Positions 43,940 to 52,263 of a stretch of DNA of 64,000 bases are shown here, piece by piece. Source of the stretch: Flexivirga oryzae. Its GTDB lineage: Bacteria; Actinomycetota; Actinomycetes; Actinomycetales; Dermatophilaceae. The translations under genes were made by a program, and so were the position numbers. Below the pieces are notes generated by a model. That model made no database searches. It was not told the DNA's origin and saw only the letters and a program-made list of their open reading frames with translations. The stretch lies in the NCBI RefSeq assembly GCF_014190805.1, contig NZ_JACHVQ010000005.1, positions 124,001 through 188,000 on the forward strand, given 5' to 3'. The number at the start of each line of letters is the position of its first letter. The stretch's first letter is position 1.

Positions 43940-44401
43940 TCAGCGTGCCGACCGGCCGCCCGAACGAACGCTCCGACTCAGTGACTTCAACCGTGAGTCG
44001 TGCTCCGCCGCCGTCAAGGCGTCGGCAAGCGCTTGTTCGAAGGCGGGAGCCGCCGCCTGGTAGGACTGGCTCCCGTCGTCGGTGATGACGACGTAGACCC
44101 CGCGGCGGTCGTCGCCGCAGCTCTCCCGGCGGGCCAGTCCGGCCGACTCGAGGCGGTCCACCAGTCGGCTCACCGAGCTCTGATTCAGGGACAGCGCGTC
44201 GGCCAGGTCCAGCAGTCGGACTTCGTGCTCGGGTGCGTGGGCGAGCATGGCGAGTGCCCGGAAGTCCGACCCGGCCAGACCGAGGCGTCGCAGTGCCTTG
44301 TTGGTCGTCTGCTCGATGGCCGTGTGCAGCGCGATCAGGTCGTTCCAGCCCTGCACGGCCGGTGAGGGGGCCGACGCGGATCTCTTCTGTCGCGGGGTCA
44401 T
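43940..44401 (-). CDS. MarR-family regulator
   Basis: A 153-aa MarR protein: WNDLIALHTAIEQTTNKALRR, FRALAMLAHAPEHEVRLLDLADALSLNQSSVSRLVDRLESAGLARRESCGDDRRGVYVVITDDG is the winged-helix core with the DDRR wing. The ATG at 44401 is used; an in-frame ATG at 44416 is possible. It is divergent from an EamA transporter with overlapping control sites, so it probably represses that transporter and itself. Confidence 0.88.
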   Translation of the reverse strand: MTPRQKRSASAPSPAVQGWNDLIALHTAIEQTTNKALRRLGLAGSDFRALAMLAHAPEHEVRLLDLADALSLNQSSVSRLVDRLESAGLARRESCGDDRRGVYVVITDDGSQSYQAAAPAFEQALADALTAAEHDSRLKSLSRSVRSGGRSAR

Positions 44402-44419
44402 GTCTTCATGGTACATGCG

Positions 44420-44450
44420 TTGACGCACAGTGCATGCACATGCATATAAT
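44420..44450 (+). promoter_or_regulatory. Promoter with embedded palindrome, MarR/EamA divergent region
   Basis: TTGACG (44420) and TATAAT (44445-44450) with a 19-bp spacer. The spacer holds TGCATG-CA-CATGCA (44431-44444), a perfect inverted repeat of the kind bound by MarR dimers. A bound protein would block RNA polymerase. The -10 ends 6 bp before the EamA ATG, so the transcript is probably leaderless. Confidence 0.65.
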
Positions 44451-44456
44451 TTGGAA

Positions 44457-45380
44457 ATGACTTCGACCTCAGTGGATCCCGGCGGTTCGGCAGTACGGTT
44501 CGTCATCCAGGCGGCGATCTGGGGTTCGAGGTTCACGCTCATCTCGGTGGCTGTGCGGGCGGTCAGCCCCAGCCTCGTCGTGCTGTCACGGTTGGCACTG
44601 GCGGCCACCGTGCTTCTCGCGTTGGCCGGGTGGCGGCATGCGGCGCTCGTTCGGGGCCGGTCGCTCTGGCTGCACACCGCGGTGGCTGCGGCTCTGGGCA
44701 ACGTTGTTCCCTATGTGTTCCTGACGTACGGAGAGCGCACCACGGCGGCGGGCACGGCGGGTGTTCTGATCGGCGCCACCCCGTTGCTGACCCTCGCACT
44801 CGGGGTCGTCGCAGTGCGGGATACGCCGCCCTCGGTGCATACGTTCGTCGGATTCGGCACGGCCTTCGCCGGACTGGTCCTGGTGATCGGTCCGCACGGC
44901 GGTGGTTGGGCACCATCTCCCGGGATGCTGCTGTGCCTCGGCGCCGCCGTGAGCTACGCGGCCGGGTACGTCTACGTCCGTCGATTCCTGACCCGGCCGG
45001 GTACCTCCGCGCTCGGTGCGGCGGCCTCCCAGCTGGTCGCGGCTCTCGCGCTGCAAGCAATACTCACGCCGGTGTTGGGGTGGCACATCGGAGTCGTTCA
45101 CCCCGATGCGGCGATGGCGTTGGTGCTGCTCGGTTTGCTCGGAACCGGTTACGCGACTGTGTTGTACTTCCGGTTGATAGCGGACCTCGGGGCGGCTCGA
45201 GCGGCCGCGGTCGACTACCTCGTCCCGGTGTTCGCGGTCCTGTTCGGCGTGCTGGTCAGCGGAGAACACCTGGGCGCCTCGGTGATCGCCGGCGCCGTGT
45301 TGATCCTGTCCGGTATGGCGATCGGCGAGGGCCGCGTGTCGTTCCGGCGGTTCGCCGGAGGGCGATGCGTCGATCTCTGA
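44457..45380 (+). CDS. EamA/DMT-superfamily transporter
   Basis: A 307-aa membrane protein with ten predicted helices in two EamA repeats (AVRFVIQAAIWGSRFTLISVAVRAVSP starts the first, LCLGAAVSYAAGYVYVRRF the second). DMT transporters export amino acids, metabolites or drugs. ATG 44457 has no ribosome site and lies just after TATAAT, which fits a leaderless mRNA. Control by the divergent MarR suggests induction by a toxic small molecule. Confidence 0.88.
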   Translation: MTSTSVDPGGSAVRFVIQAAIWGSRFTLISVAVRAVSPSLVVLSRLALAATVLLALAGWRHAALVRGRSLWLHTAVAAALGNVVPYVFLTYGERTTAAGTAGVLIGATPLLTLALGVVAVRDTPPSVHTFVGFGTAFAGLVLVIGPHGGGWAPSPGMLLCLGAAVSYAAGYVYVRRFLTRPGTSALGAAASQLVAALALQAILTPVLGWHIGVVHPDAAMALVLLGLLGTGYATVLYFRLIADLGAARAAAVDYLVPVFAVLFGVLVSGEHLGASVIAGAVLILSGMAIGEGRVSFRRFAGGRCVDL

Positions 45381-46340
45381 TCACCAGGTCCCCTGGACGG
45401 CCGGCTCCCGCGGCGCAACGGCTCCTTCCCGTGGCGCTTGGGGTTGGGGTGCGGTGTTGGCCGGTGCAAGGGCGAGGATCAGCAGCGCGAGACCGATGAC
45501 GCACAGTCCGATCCAGCCGAGGGGAGTGAGGCGTTCGCCGACGATCAGAACGGCCAGGATGGTCGCGACGGCCGGCTCCATGAGCGTGACGGTGGTCGCC
45601 GTGCTCGCCGAGACCTTCGCCAGTCCGAAGCCGAACACCAAGTAGCCGAGGAACATCGTCACCAGCGCCATGTATGCCGCCACGGCGAAGTTCTGCGTGG
45701 ACGTGAGCAGGGGTGCGCCGGTCACCAACAGGACGGGGACGAGCAGTGCGCCGCCGATGCCGAAGACCGACCCCATTGCCGCGGACCGCTCGACACCCGA
45801 GTCGATGAGGCGGTGCGCCGACCACGAATACGTCGCGTATGCCGCAGCGGCGACCAGGCCGAGCAGGACGCCGGCGAGAGTCGACGCGATGTTCGCGGCG
45901 GGGCCGTCGAGCTTCGACTCGCACAGGGCGGCGCTTCCCGCCACCCCGAGCCCGGCGGCCAGCATCCACCAGCGGCTCAGCGGCGACCTGTCGACGAGCC
46001 GCTCCAACAATCCGGCCGCCAGTGGTGCCGACGCGAGGGTGATCACCGACCCGACGGCGACGCCGGCGAGGTGCATCGAGCTGTAGAACGCCAGCGGATA
46101 GACGCCGACCGCCACCCCGCCGATCAGTACGGTGCGCAAGCGGGTGCGCAGGACGGTGCCGGCCCGACGTAGTGCCGGGAGGGCGATGGCTGCTTGCAGC
46201 AGACCGCCGATGCCGAGCGCGGCTGCGCCGATCGCCAACGGGCCGACGCCCGATGCAAAGGTCGCGGCAGTGCCGGTCGTGCCCCACACCAGCGATGCCA
46301 GGCCGATCGTCGCGATCCCCCAGGTCCGGTCGCGGTTCAT
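45381..46340 (-). CDS. EamA/DMT-superfamily transporter
   Basis: A 319-aa ten-helix transporter: WGIATIGLASLVWGTTGTAATFA starts the first EamA repeat, TLAGVLLGLVAAAAYATYSWSAHRL the second, followed by ASTATTVTLMEPAVATILAVLIVGERL. Its ATG overlaps the stop of the TetR gene by 4 nt, so regulator and pump are one operon. It ends right at the stop of the plus-strand EamA gene; the two unrelated pumps are convergent. Confidence 0.9.
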   Translation of the reverse strand: MNRDRTWGIATIGLASLVWGTTGTAATFASGVGPLAIGAAALGIGGLLQAAIALPALRRAGTVLRTRLRTVLIGGVAVGVYPLAFYSSMHLAGVAVGSVITLASAPLAAGLLERLVDRSPLSRWWMLAAGLGVAGSAALCESKLDGPAANIASTLAGVLLGLVAAAAYATYSWSAHRLIDSGVERSAAMGSVFGIGGALLVPVLLVTGAPLLTSTQNFAVAAYMALVTMFLGYLVFGFGLAKVSASTATTVTLMEPAVATILAVLIVGERLTPLGWIGLCVIGLALLILALAPANTAPQPQAPREGAVAPREPAVQGTW

Positions 46341-46912
46341 GCGGCGTCCAGCATCGCGGCCGCCATCCGGCGTGCGGTCACGAGTCGGTCCGGTCGACCC
46401 TCCAGACCCGCCCGGCTCATCGCGCCTTCCAGGAGGAACGAGAGGTGCTCCGCCATACCCGCAGGGTCTGCGACTCCCGCTGTCTCGAGGTCCGCCACGA
46501 GGATCTGCTCGACCTGCTCCTTGTGCCGGCGCACTGCGTCGCGGCCGGAATCGCCGGCGGGCAACTCCGCGGCCGCATTGAGCAGGCCGCAACCGCGGAA
46601 ACCGTGCTCGTACGCCAGGGAAGCATGGTCGAGATAGGCGTCGAAGACCGCGAGCACACGCTCGATCGGGGATCGTGCGGTCGCTGTGCGCTGGTCATAC
46701 AGCGCCAGCCACTCCTGGTGCCGTGCCTCGATGTATGCCTCGACCAGCTCCGCCTTGGAGGCGAAGTTGTTGTAGAGGCTCATCTTCGCGACGCCGGCCT
46801 CCGCAGTGACGGCGTCGATTCCCGTCGCCGACATGCCGTGCGCGTAGAACAAGCGCGACGCCGCCTCGAGGATGCGTTCACGAGCGGGTGCTGCGCCCGG
46901 GTGACGTGCCAT
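46337..46912 (-). CDS. TetR-family regulator
   Basis: A 191-aa repressor: ERILEAASRLFYAHGMSATGIDAVTAEAGVAKMSLYNNFASKAELVEAYIEARHQ is the helix-turn-helix, close to the pattern of TetR proteins that control efflux. The C-terminal part has GFRGCGLLNAAAELP. It starts 14 bp from a perfect 32-bp palindrome and is translationally coupled to the EamA pump it probably controls. Confidence 0.9.
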   Translation of the reverse strand: MARHPGAAPARERILEAASRLFYAHGMSATGIDAVTAEAGVAKMSLYNNFASKAELVEAYIEARHQEWLALYDQRTATARSPIERVLAVFDAYLDHASLAYEHGFRGCGLLNAAAELPAGDSGRDAVRRHKEQVEQILVADLETAGVADPAGMAEHLSFLLEGAMSRAGLEGRPDRLVTARRMAAAMLDAA

Positions 46913-46925
46913 GTGATGTCTCCTG

Positions 46926-46957
46926 CCGTATTAGGTAGACCAGTCTACCTAATACGG
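46926..46957. promoter_or_regulatory. Perfect 32-bp palindrome, TetR operator
   Basis: CCGTATTAGGTAGAC-CA-GTCTACCTAATACGG: 15-bp arms without a mismatch. It lies directly upstream of the TetR-EamA operon and downstream of the VOC gene's stop. The AT-rich core TATTAGGTAGAC/GTCTACCTAATA is typical for TetR operators flanking a -10 region. Confidence 0.85.
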
Positions 46958-46975
46958 GACGCCGTGTCGAACGGC

Positions 46976-47392
46976 TCACGGCGGAGGCGAGTTCGGATCG
47001 GTCAGCTCCACCGTCAGTCGGTTCGGATCTTGCACGACGAAGGACCAGTAGCCGACCCAGAACGGTTCGGGTCGAAGGGTTTTGACTCCTGCCGCGCGGA
47101 GTCGGGCAACGGCGTCCCGGAACGCCGCAGGCGGAAGAGCGATGGAGACCGACCTGACCGGCCGGGTGGCCGGTGCATCCGGTAGCTGGCCATCGGCCCA
47201 GCCCGGCTGGTGCGCCCAATCGTCCGGCTGCTCGACGGAGTCGACCCGGTGGAAGGTCAGCTGTACGCAGTCATGGACGAACGCGATGTCGTCAGCCGTG
47301 TCCCACACCTGTTCCAGGCCGACCAGCTCGCCATAGAAGTGCCGCGTTGCGGCGATGTCGGTGCTGTACTCGTAGCTGAACCACGTTGCCAC
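46976..47392 (-). CDS. VOC-superfamily protein (glyoxalase-like)
   Basis: A 138-aa VOC protein: MATWFSYEYSTDIAATRHFYGELVGLEQVW and IAFVHDCVQLTFHRV for the first module, VRSVSIALPPAAFRDAVARLRAAGVKTLRPEPFWVGYWSFVVQDPNRLTVEL for the second. The second module's DPxGxxxEL-like ending is well kept. It follows the TetR gene at 47400 by 7 bp and is likely cotranscribed with it. Confidence 0.85.
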   Translation of the reverse strand: MATWFSYEYSTDIAATRHFYGELVGLEQVWDTADDIAFVHDCVQLTFHRVDSVEQPDDWAHQPGWADGQLPDAPATRPVRSVSIALPPAAFRDAVARLRAAGVKTLRPEPFWVGYWSFVVQDPNRLTVELTDPNSPPP

Positions 47393-47399
47393 GTTCTAC

Positions 47400-48107
47400 C
47401 TACCCTTCGTGCGAGGAACCGACGTTGTGGTCAGGCCGCGCCGGCTGCAGCAGCGCATGCGTCTCGGCGGTCGTGAGCGCCGGGATCGGCAGCGGGGAAC
47501 GGTGGCCGTCCGTGCGGAGTCCGTCGAGGGCGATCCACAGATATCGGCGGTACAGCTGCCCTGCATCGTCGCGTTCGTCGAGTGGGGGTCCGTCCTGGGC
47601 GACACCCGCCACCGCACTGAAGGCGATCTGCAGGAAGATCAGGTCCGTTCCGGTGACGTCGTCCCGAAGGGCCCCTGCCTCCCGTGCACGATCTGCCACC
47701 AGGTTGACCAACGGCGCGATCCGGTCCCGGGTCTCGTCATACTGCGCGGCGCGCCCGTATCGGCCCGCGAAGATCTGCGCCATACCTCGGTCTCGTGCCT
47801 GGAGAGCGAGAGATCGCTCGAGATACAGGACGAGCCCGTCCCAGGGGTCCGGCTCGGCGAGTGCCGCGTGCAGGATCCGCTCGACCTCATCGTTCTGGCG
47901 CTCGAGGATCGCGTCGATGAGCTCCTGCTTGTTCGCGAAGCGTCGGTAGGCGGTGCCCACGCCGACGCCGGCATGGTGGGCGACGTCATTGAGCGTCACG
48001 CCCAGGCCGTTCCGGGCGAGCAGCTCGCGCCCGGCCGTCAGGAGTCGCTCGCGATTGAGGGCGGCGTCCTTGCGCAGCGTCTGGTCGGTCGCGCGCGTCG
48101 GCGTCAT
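47400..48107 (-). CDS. TetR-family regulator
   Basis: A 235-aa TetR protein: NRERLLTAGRELLARNGLGVTLNDVAHHAGVGVGTAYRRFANKQELIDAILE is the helix-turn-helix, followed by a TetR_C ligand domain (VLYLERSLALQARDRGMAQIF). ATG 48107 is used; ATG 48116 would add MAP. It is divergent from an aldo/keto reductase, with two identical-type operators in the gap, making it the probable repressor of that gene. Confidence 0.88.
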   Translation of the reverse strand: MTPTRATDQTLRKDAALNRERLLTAGRELLARNGLGVTLNDVAHHAGVGVGTAYRRFANKQELIDAILERQNDEVERILHAALAEPDPWDGLVLYLERSLALQARDRGMAQIFAGRYGRAAQYDETRDRIAPLVNLVADRAREAGALRDDVTGTDLIFLQIAFSAVAGVAQDGPPLDERDDAGQLYRRYLWIALDGLRTDGHRSPLPIPALTTAETHALLQPARPDHNVGSSHEG

Positions 48108-48127
48108 GGGCGCCATCGTACACAAAG

Positions 48128-48184
48128 CGGATAGGCGTTATCCGAATTCGTGTTAGAGTGAGGTATACGGATACAAAATATCCG
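48128..48184. promoter_or_regulatory. Two tandem TetR operators in a divergent promoter
   Basis: CGGATA-GGCGT-TATCCG (48128-48144) and CGGATA-CAAAA-TATCCG (48168-48184). Both have perfect 6-bp arms and 5-bp centres, and they lie exactly 40 bp apart (about four helical turns). One site is beside the TetR start, the other beside the reductase ribosome site. Confidence 0.85.
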
Positions 48185-48215
48185 GTTATCGCGTATCTCC
48201 CGAAGGAGGCACTGA

Positions 48216-49094
48216 ATGGCCAACGAACAACCGCACTTCACCCTCAACAACGGTGTCGAGCTTCCGCAGCTCGGCTTCGGCGTCTACCAGACGCCGCCCG
48301 ACGAGACCGCGGAGGCGGTGCAGACGGCGTTCAAGGCCGGCTACCGCCACATCGACACAGCCGCGGCATACGGCAACGAGAAGGGTGTCGGCGAGGCACT
48401 GAGACGATCTGGTCTCGACCGGTCCGAGGTCTTCATCGAGACCAAGGTCTGGGTCGTCGACTACGGCTACGAGCAGACGCTGCACGCCTTCGAGAAGGGC
48501 TCCGCGAAGCTGGGGATCGACCAGATCGACCTGCTGATCCTGCACCAGGCGTACCCGAAGGCGTTCGGCAGGACGATCCAGGCGTACAAGGCACTGGAGA
48601 CCCTCCTCGTCGACGGCAAGGTCCGTGCCATCGGGGTGAGCAACTTCCTGCCCGAGCGATTGGAGCGGCTCCTGAACGAGACCGACGTCGTGCCGGCCGT
48701 CAACCAGATCGAGGTGCACCCCTACACCCAGCAGCGGGAGCTGCAGGCGTTCGACCGTGAGCACGGCATTCTCACCCAGGCGTGGTCGCCCATCGGCGGC
48801 CTGCGCACCTACGGCAACGGCGACACTCCGCTGAGCGACCCGACCATCGCGAAGATCGCACGGGCACACGGGAAGACGCCCGCGCAGGTCATGCTCCGCT
48901 GGCATCTCCAGGAGGGCCGCCAGGTCATCCCGAAGTCGGTGCGACCGACACGCATCGCGGAGAACTTCGACGTCTTCGACTTCGAGCTCACCCCGGATGA
49001 GGTTGCCGGCATCGATGCGCTGGAGCAGGGTATGACGATGGTTCCGGACCAACTCGACTTCGATGCGTTCCGCATCGAGATCCCCGAGGCATGA
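48216..49094 (+). CDS. Aldo/keto reductase
   Basis: A 292-aa AKR: FTLNNGVELPQLGFGVYQTPPDE, GYRHIDTAAAYGNEKGVGEAL (catalytic Asp and Tyr), FIETKVWVVDYGY (Lys), DLLILHQAYP (His) and the NADPH site IPKSVRPTRIAENFDVFDFEL. It resembles the 2,5-diketogluconate reductase group, which reduces ketones and aldehydes including methylglyoxal. GAAGGAGG precedes ATG. It lies between two TetR operators upstream and a quinone reductase gene 4 bp downstream. Confidence 0.93.
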   Translation: MANEQPHFTLNNGVELPQLGFGVYQTPPDETAEAVQTAFKAGYRHIDTAAAYGNEKGVGEALRRSGLDRSEVFIETKVWVVDYGYEQTLHAFEKGSAKLGIDQIDLLILHQAYPKAFGRTIQAYKALETLLVDGKVRAIGVSNFLPERLERLLNETDVVPAVNQIEVHPYTQQRELQAFDREHGILTQAWSPIGGLRTYGNGDTPLSDPTIAKIARAHGKTPAQVMLRWHLQEGRQVIPKSVRPTRIAENFDVFDFELTPDEVAGIDALEQGMTMVPDQLDFDAFRIEIPEA

Positions 49095-49098
49095 CACC

Positions 49099-49774
49099 GT
49101 GCGTGCACTGGTAACCGGCCGCGGACCGGAGTGGAGCCTGGCCGACCTGCCGGTCCCGGAGCCAGGCCCCGGTCAGGTCCTGATCCGCAATCACGCAGCG
49201 GCGACCAACAACGCCGACCTGCCCATGCTCGCCGAGGCCGATCCCACGGACGGCGGCACCGGCTCCGAGTTCGTCGCGGGGTTCGAGTACGCCGGTGAGA
49301 TCGCCGCCGTCGGCGACGGGGCGGGCGACTGGCGATCCGGTGATGGGCACCTTCCCCTCCGCGTTCGCCGAGTACCTGGTCTCCGACCACCGATTCGTCC
49401 TGCCCCGCGAAGGACTCGCGCCGGAGATCGCCTGCGCTCTCCCGACGGCACTGCTCACCGAGTTCGGCGCGCTCCGGGCGGCAGCCTTCGAGCCGGGGCA
49501 CACCGTGCTCGTCACCGGTGCGAGCACCGGCATCGGCATGATCGGCGTTCAGGTCGCCAAGGCGCTGGACGCCGCGCGGATCATCGCGACCACGCGGACC
49601 GCCGCCAAGAAGGACCTGATCCTGGGCCTCGGTGCCGACGTGCTGCCTGCGGTCGCCCGCGGCGACATCGCGCCGGTCATCGACTCGACCATGGACGTCG
49701 CGGACTGTGCGCGGGCCGCAGACCGGCTGCGGTCGGGTCAGGCGATCGGCAAGATCGTGCTCGTGTTCGGATGA
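49099..49774 (+). pseudogene. Zinc-independent MDR-type quinone oxidoreductase, frameshifted
   Basis: The N-terminal GroES-like part reads VRALVTGRGPEWSLADLPVPEPGPGQVLIRN through FEYAGEIAAVGDGAGDWRSGD in one frame from GTG 49099. From about 49340 the expected VMGTFPSAFAEYLVSDHRFVLP, the cofactor site VLVTGASTGIGMIGVQVAKAL and the end IGKIVLVFG are in another frame to 49774. The break is at CCGGTGATGGGC. Loss of one 8-bp copy of a CCGGTGAT repeat would explain it. With about 225 residues in total the protein is also shorter than the usual 300-330, so part of the middle may be missing. Confidence 0.7.
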
Positions 49775-49807
49775 CGGATTCACCGGACTCTGCCGGCCCC
49801 AGGGGCG

Positions 49808-50389
49808 TCAGGGTGCTGAGGACGCCGGCCAGATGATCTGGTCGGCGCCGGCTCGGTCGCGGCTGGTGCCCGGCGACGTCACGTCCCCCGGTGCGTGGGC
49901 TGCCACACCGAAGGCGGTGGTCGTGGTGACCTCCCAGTGGGGAGGGACGTCGAATTCACGCGCGATACCCGCACGGTCGAAGGCCCGGAACTGGTGGGCG
50001 TCCAGCCCGATCGACAACCCCTGGATCGTCATGTGTGCGACGGCCTGCCCCAGGTCGTATCGCGCGAACTCGGAGTACTCCCAGTCGCACGTCTCGTCGA
50101 CGAGCACGCGCGCGAGGTTGACGACGAGGAGGGAGGCGTCGGGTGCCCATCGCGCGGAACTGCGTGCCAGGTGCTTGACGAGCCGACGGTGTATGGCGTC
50201 GTCGCGCCGGGCGACGATGAAGCTCCATGGCTGAGAGTTGCCCGCCGAAGGAGCCTTGCGCACTGCGTCGATCAGGGTGCCGAGTTGGGCGGGGGTGACC
50301 ACCGCAACGGGGTCGAAGCTGACCGGGCTGAACCGGTTCGCCAGTGCGGGGTGGAGCTCCGGTCGGGCAGTGGGTTGGCAGGCGGTCAC
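49808..50389 (-). CDS. Nitroreductase-family protein
   Basis: A 193-aa FMN-dependent nitroreductase-like protein: RFSPVSFDPVAVVTPAQLGTLIDAVRKAPSAGNSQPWSFIVARR holds the APSAxNxQPW FMN site, and YDLGQAVAHMTIQGLSIGLDAHQF is the conserved dimer helix. Start GTG 50389 overlaps the methyltransferase stop by 4 nt. It could act on quinones or nitro compounds. The upstream open frame is antisense. Confidence 0.87.
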   Translation of the reverse strand: MTACQPTARPELHPALANRFSPVSFDPVAVVTPAQLGTLIDAVRKAPSAGNSQPWSFIVARRDDAIHRRLVKHLARSSARWAPDASLLVVNLARVLVDETCDWEYSEFARYDLGQAVAHMTIQGLSIGLDAHQFRAFDRAGIAREFDVPPHWEVTTTTAFGVAAHAPGDVTSPGTSRDRAGADQIIWPASSAP

Positions 50390-51087
50390 TCGACTGAGGA
50401 TAGGGACGCGCCGGGCGGCTTGGTCCATGCGATGGTGTGCCGGAAGCCCAGGTGACGCTGCATGGCCGCACCGGGAAGGACGTGCTCGACCGCGGCTCGG
50501 AGCTGAGCGAATGTCAGCGTCGGGTCCCGGACCGGGAACGGCGCCGCCGCGTCCGATGTCTGTTCGGCCGGCCAGGGGTGTCGGACGTAGCCGATGATCG
50601 GGTTGGTCGCCATCGACGCCAGGTCCCAGGCGTGGTCGGCGACGGAGTCCGGCCTGGCCAGGCCGACGCAGAGGAACCGTCCACCCGGGTTCAGGATCCG
50701 GCGGACCTGCTCGAGTGCCGGCTCGAGGTCGAGATGATGCAGGACCGCGATCATGGTGACCAGGTCGGCCCCTGGTGGCACGGCATCGAGGGTCAGCGAC
50801 TCCACCGTGACGTTCGACAGGCCGGCACAGCGGGCCGCGCTCACGCGACGCATGTCGGCATCGACGTCGATGCCGCGGATCAGGTCGAAGTGCTGCGCAA
50901 GGAGGGCCAGGAGTTCGCCACGGCCACAACCGACGTCCAGCGCCGTGCCGCGCCGGGCGGGCAATCGTGTGGTGATCCACGGGTGGAATGCGTCGTTGTG
51001 GCTCCAGGGGTGTCGGTCGTTCACCCGCTGCAAGGCATCGATCAGGCGCCTGCCCAGGGTGGTTCGTGACACTCCTCGAATATCCAC
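50386..51087 (-). CDS. Class I SAM-dependent methyltransferase
   Basis: A 233-aa methyltransferase: LDVGCGRGELLALLAQ (motif I), GIDVDADM, and VTMIAVLHHLDLEPALEQVRRILNPGGRFLCVGLA (motif II/III). GTG 51087 or GTG 51072 is the start; ATG is available only far upstream without similarity. Target unknown. Coupled to the nitroreductase gene by a GTGA overlap. Confidence 0.85.
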   Translation of the reverse strand: MDIRGVSRTTLGRRLIDALQRVNDRHPWSHNDAFHPWITTRLPARRGTALDVGCGRGELLALLAQHFDLIRGIDVDADMRRVSAARCAGLSNVTVESLTLDAVPPGADLVTMIAVLHHLDLEPALEQVRRILNPGGRFLCVGLARPDSVADHAWDLASMATNPIIGYVRHPWPAEQTSDAAAPFPVRDPTLTFAQLRAAVEHVLPGAAMQRHLGFRHTIAWTKPPGASLSSVE

Positions 51088-51198
51088 GGCGCCAGTGTTA
51101 CATCCCCGATCGCTTCCGCGTCCGTCGCTCGGCGCGCAGCGGACGCTAGGCTCGTCGGGCGATCGATCGTTGTCCGACACACCCGAAAGAGCATCTCC

Positions 51199-51561
51199 AT
51201 GAGAATCCTGCATGTCCTCGGCCGCGCTGCCTTCGGAGCGCCGTTCGTCATCCTCGGACTCGATGCGGCGAAGGAGCCGGGGGCTCGGGTGAAAGCGGTT
51301 GAAGCGCTAGGGATTCCGCAACCGGAGCTCGTGGTCCGCGCCAACGGCGCCGCGATGGTCGCAGGCGGGGCGGCACTCGCGGCCGGCGTGCTTCCGCGCG
51401 CCGCCGCGGCGGGTCTGGCACTGTCACTCATCCCCACCACGCAGGCCGGCCACTCCTACTGGCGGGAGACGGACCCGGTGGTCCGCGGCCAGCAGCGCAT
51501 CCACTTCCTGAAGAACGTCGGTCTGGTCGGCGCGTTGCTCGCCTACGCCGCCAAGGGCTGA
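51199..51561 (+). CDS. DoxX-family membrane protein
   Basis: A 120-aa membrane protein: VLGRAAFGAPFVILGLDAAKEPG, ANGAAMVAGGAALAAGVLPRAAAAGLALSLIPTT and HFLKNVGLVGALLAYAA give four helices with the DoxX spacing. The mid-sequence HSYW..D..VRGQQRIHFLKN is typical. Some DoxX proteins partner thiosulfate:quinone oxidoreductase or superoxide dismutase; there is no such partner here. Confidence 0.82.
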   Translation: MRILHVLGRAAFGAPFVILGLDAAKEPGARVKAVEALGIPQPELVVRANGAAMVAGGAALAAGVLPRAAAAGLALSLIPTTQAGHSYWRETDPVVRGQQRIHFLKNVGLVGALLAYAAKG

Positions 51562-51685
51562 CCCGCTCCGGGTCGCGCAGCTCCGACGTTCCCGGCGGCG
51601 CTTCGCGCCGTGCCCGGTGGTTGAATGCCGTTGAGCCCTCGGGTCTCCCGTCCCTGACCTGGTGGGATGCAATCCCGGTCGTGAT

Positions 51686-52183
51686 CTATGCGCGCGGTTG
51701 ACGTGCGGTGGCCCCGGTGGGGCGCCGGGCGACCATCAACCCGATGCTGCCGCGCTGCACGACGGTGCCGCCCTGGTTCGAGAGGACGAAGTCCCGCTCC
51801 AGGATTCCGGCCTTGCCGTTGCTGGTGGCGCGGACTCCGGTGATGTGGACGGTGCACCGGACCGTGTCGCCGGCGACGATCGGGTGCTCGAACCGCCAAC
51901 CGTCGATCCCCAGCAGCGCGATGGAGCACTGCTCGAAAATGCCCAGGCGGGAGGCCAATCCGAGCGCCACCGAAAATCCGAGTGCGCCGTGTGCGATCGG
52001 GCCGCCGAATCGCCCGGCGGCACTGTGCACGGCGTCGGTGTGCACCGGGTTGGTGTCCCAGCTCCAGCCGGCGAAGGTGACGATGTCCGCCTCGGTGATG
52101 GTGCGGCCCTGAGTCTGAAAGACCTGTCCGGCGGCGAAATCCTCGAAGTACCAGTCGGCAGGTGATCCCATGTGCTCGGTCAT
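51686..52183 (-). CDS. MaoC-family hot-dog dehydratase
   Basis: A 165-aa hot-dog protein: ADWYFEDFAAGQVFQTQGRTITEADIVTFAGWSWDTNPVHTD carries the hydratase motif with catalytic Asp and His, followed by GGPIAHGALGFSVALGL. It is a candidate R-specific enoyl-CoA hydratase. ATG 52183 is chosen at the conserved start. It is divergent from the GNAT gene. Confidence 0.87.
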   Translation of the reverse strand: MTEHMGSPADWYFEDFAAGQVFQTQGRTITEADIVTFAGWSWDTNPVHTDAVHSAAGRFGGPIAHGALGFSVALGLASRLGIFEQCSIALLGIDGWRFEHPIVAGDTVRCTVHITGVRATSNGKAGILERDFVLSNQGGTVVQRGSIGLMVARRPTGATARQPRA

Positions 52184-52263
52184 GGCTCGATCATGACGTG
52201 CGACAGCCCTCCGTGGAAGTAGGCGGTGTCCCGACCCTCGGGAGTGGTGGAACACTCGAGCAG

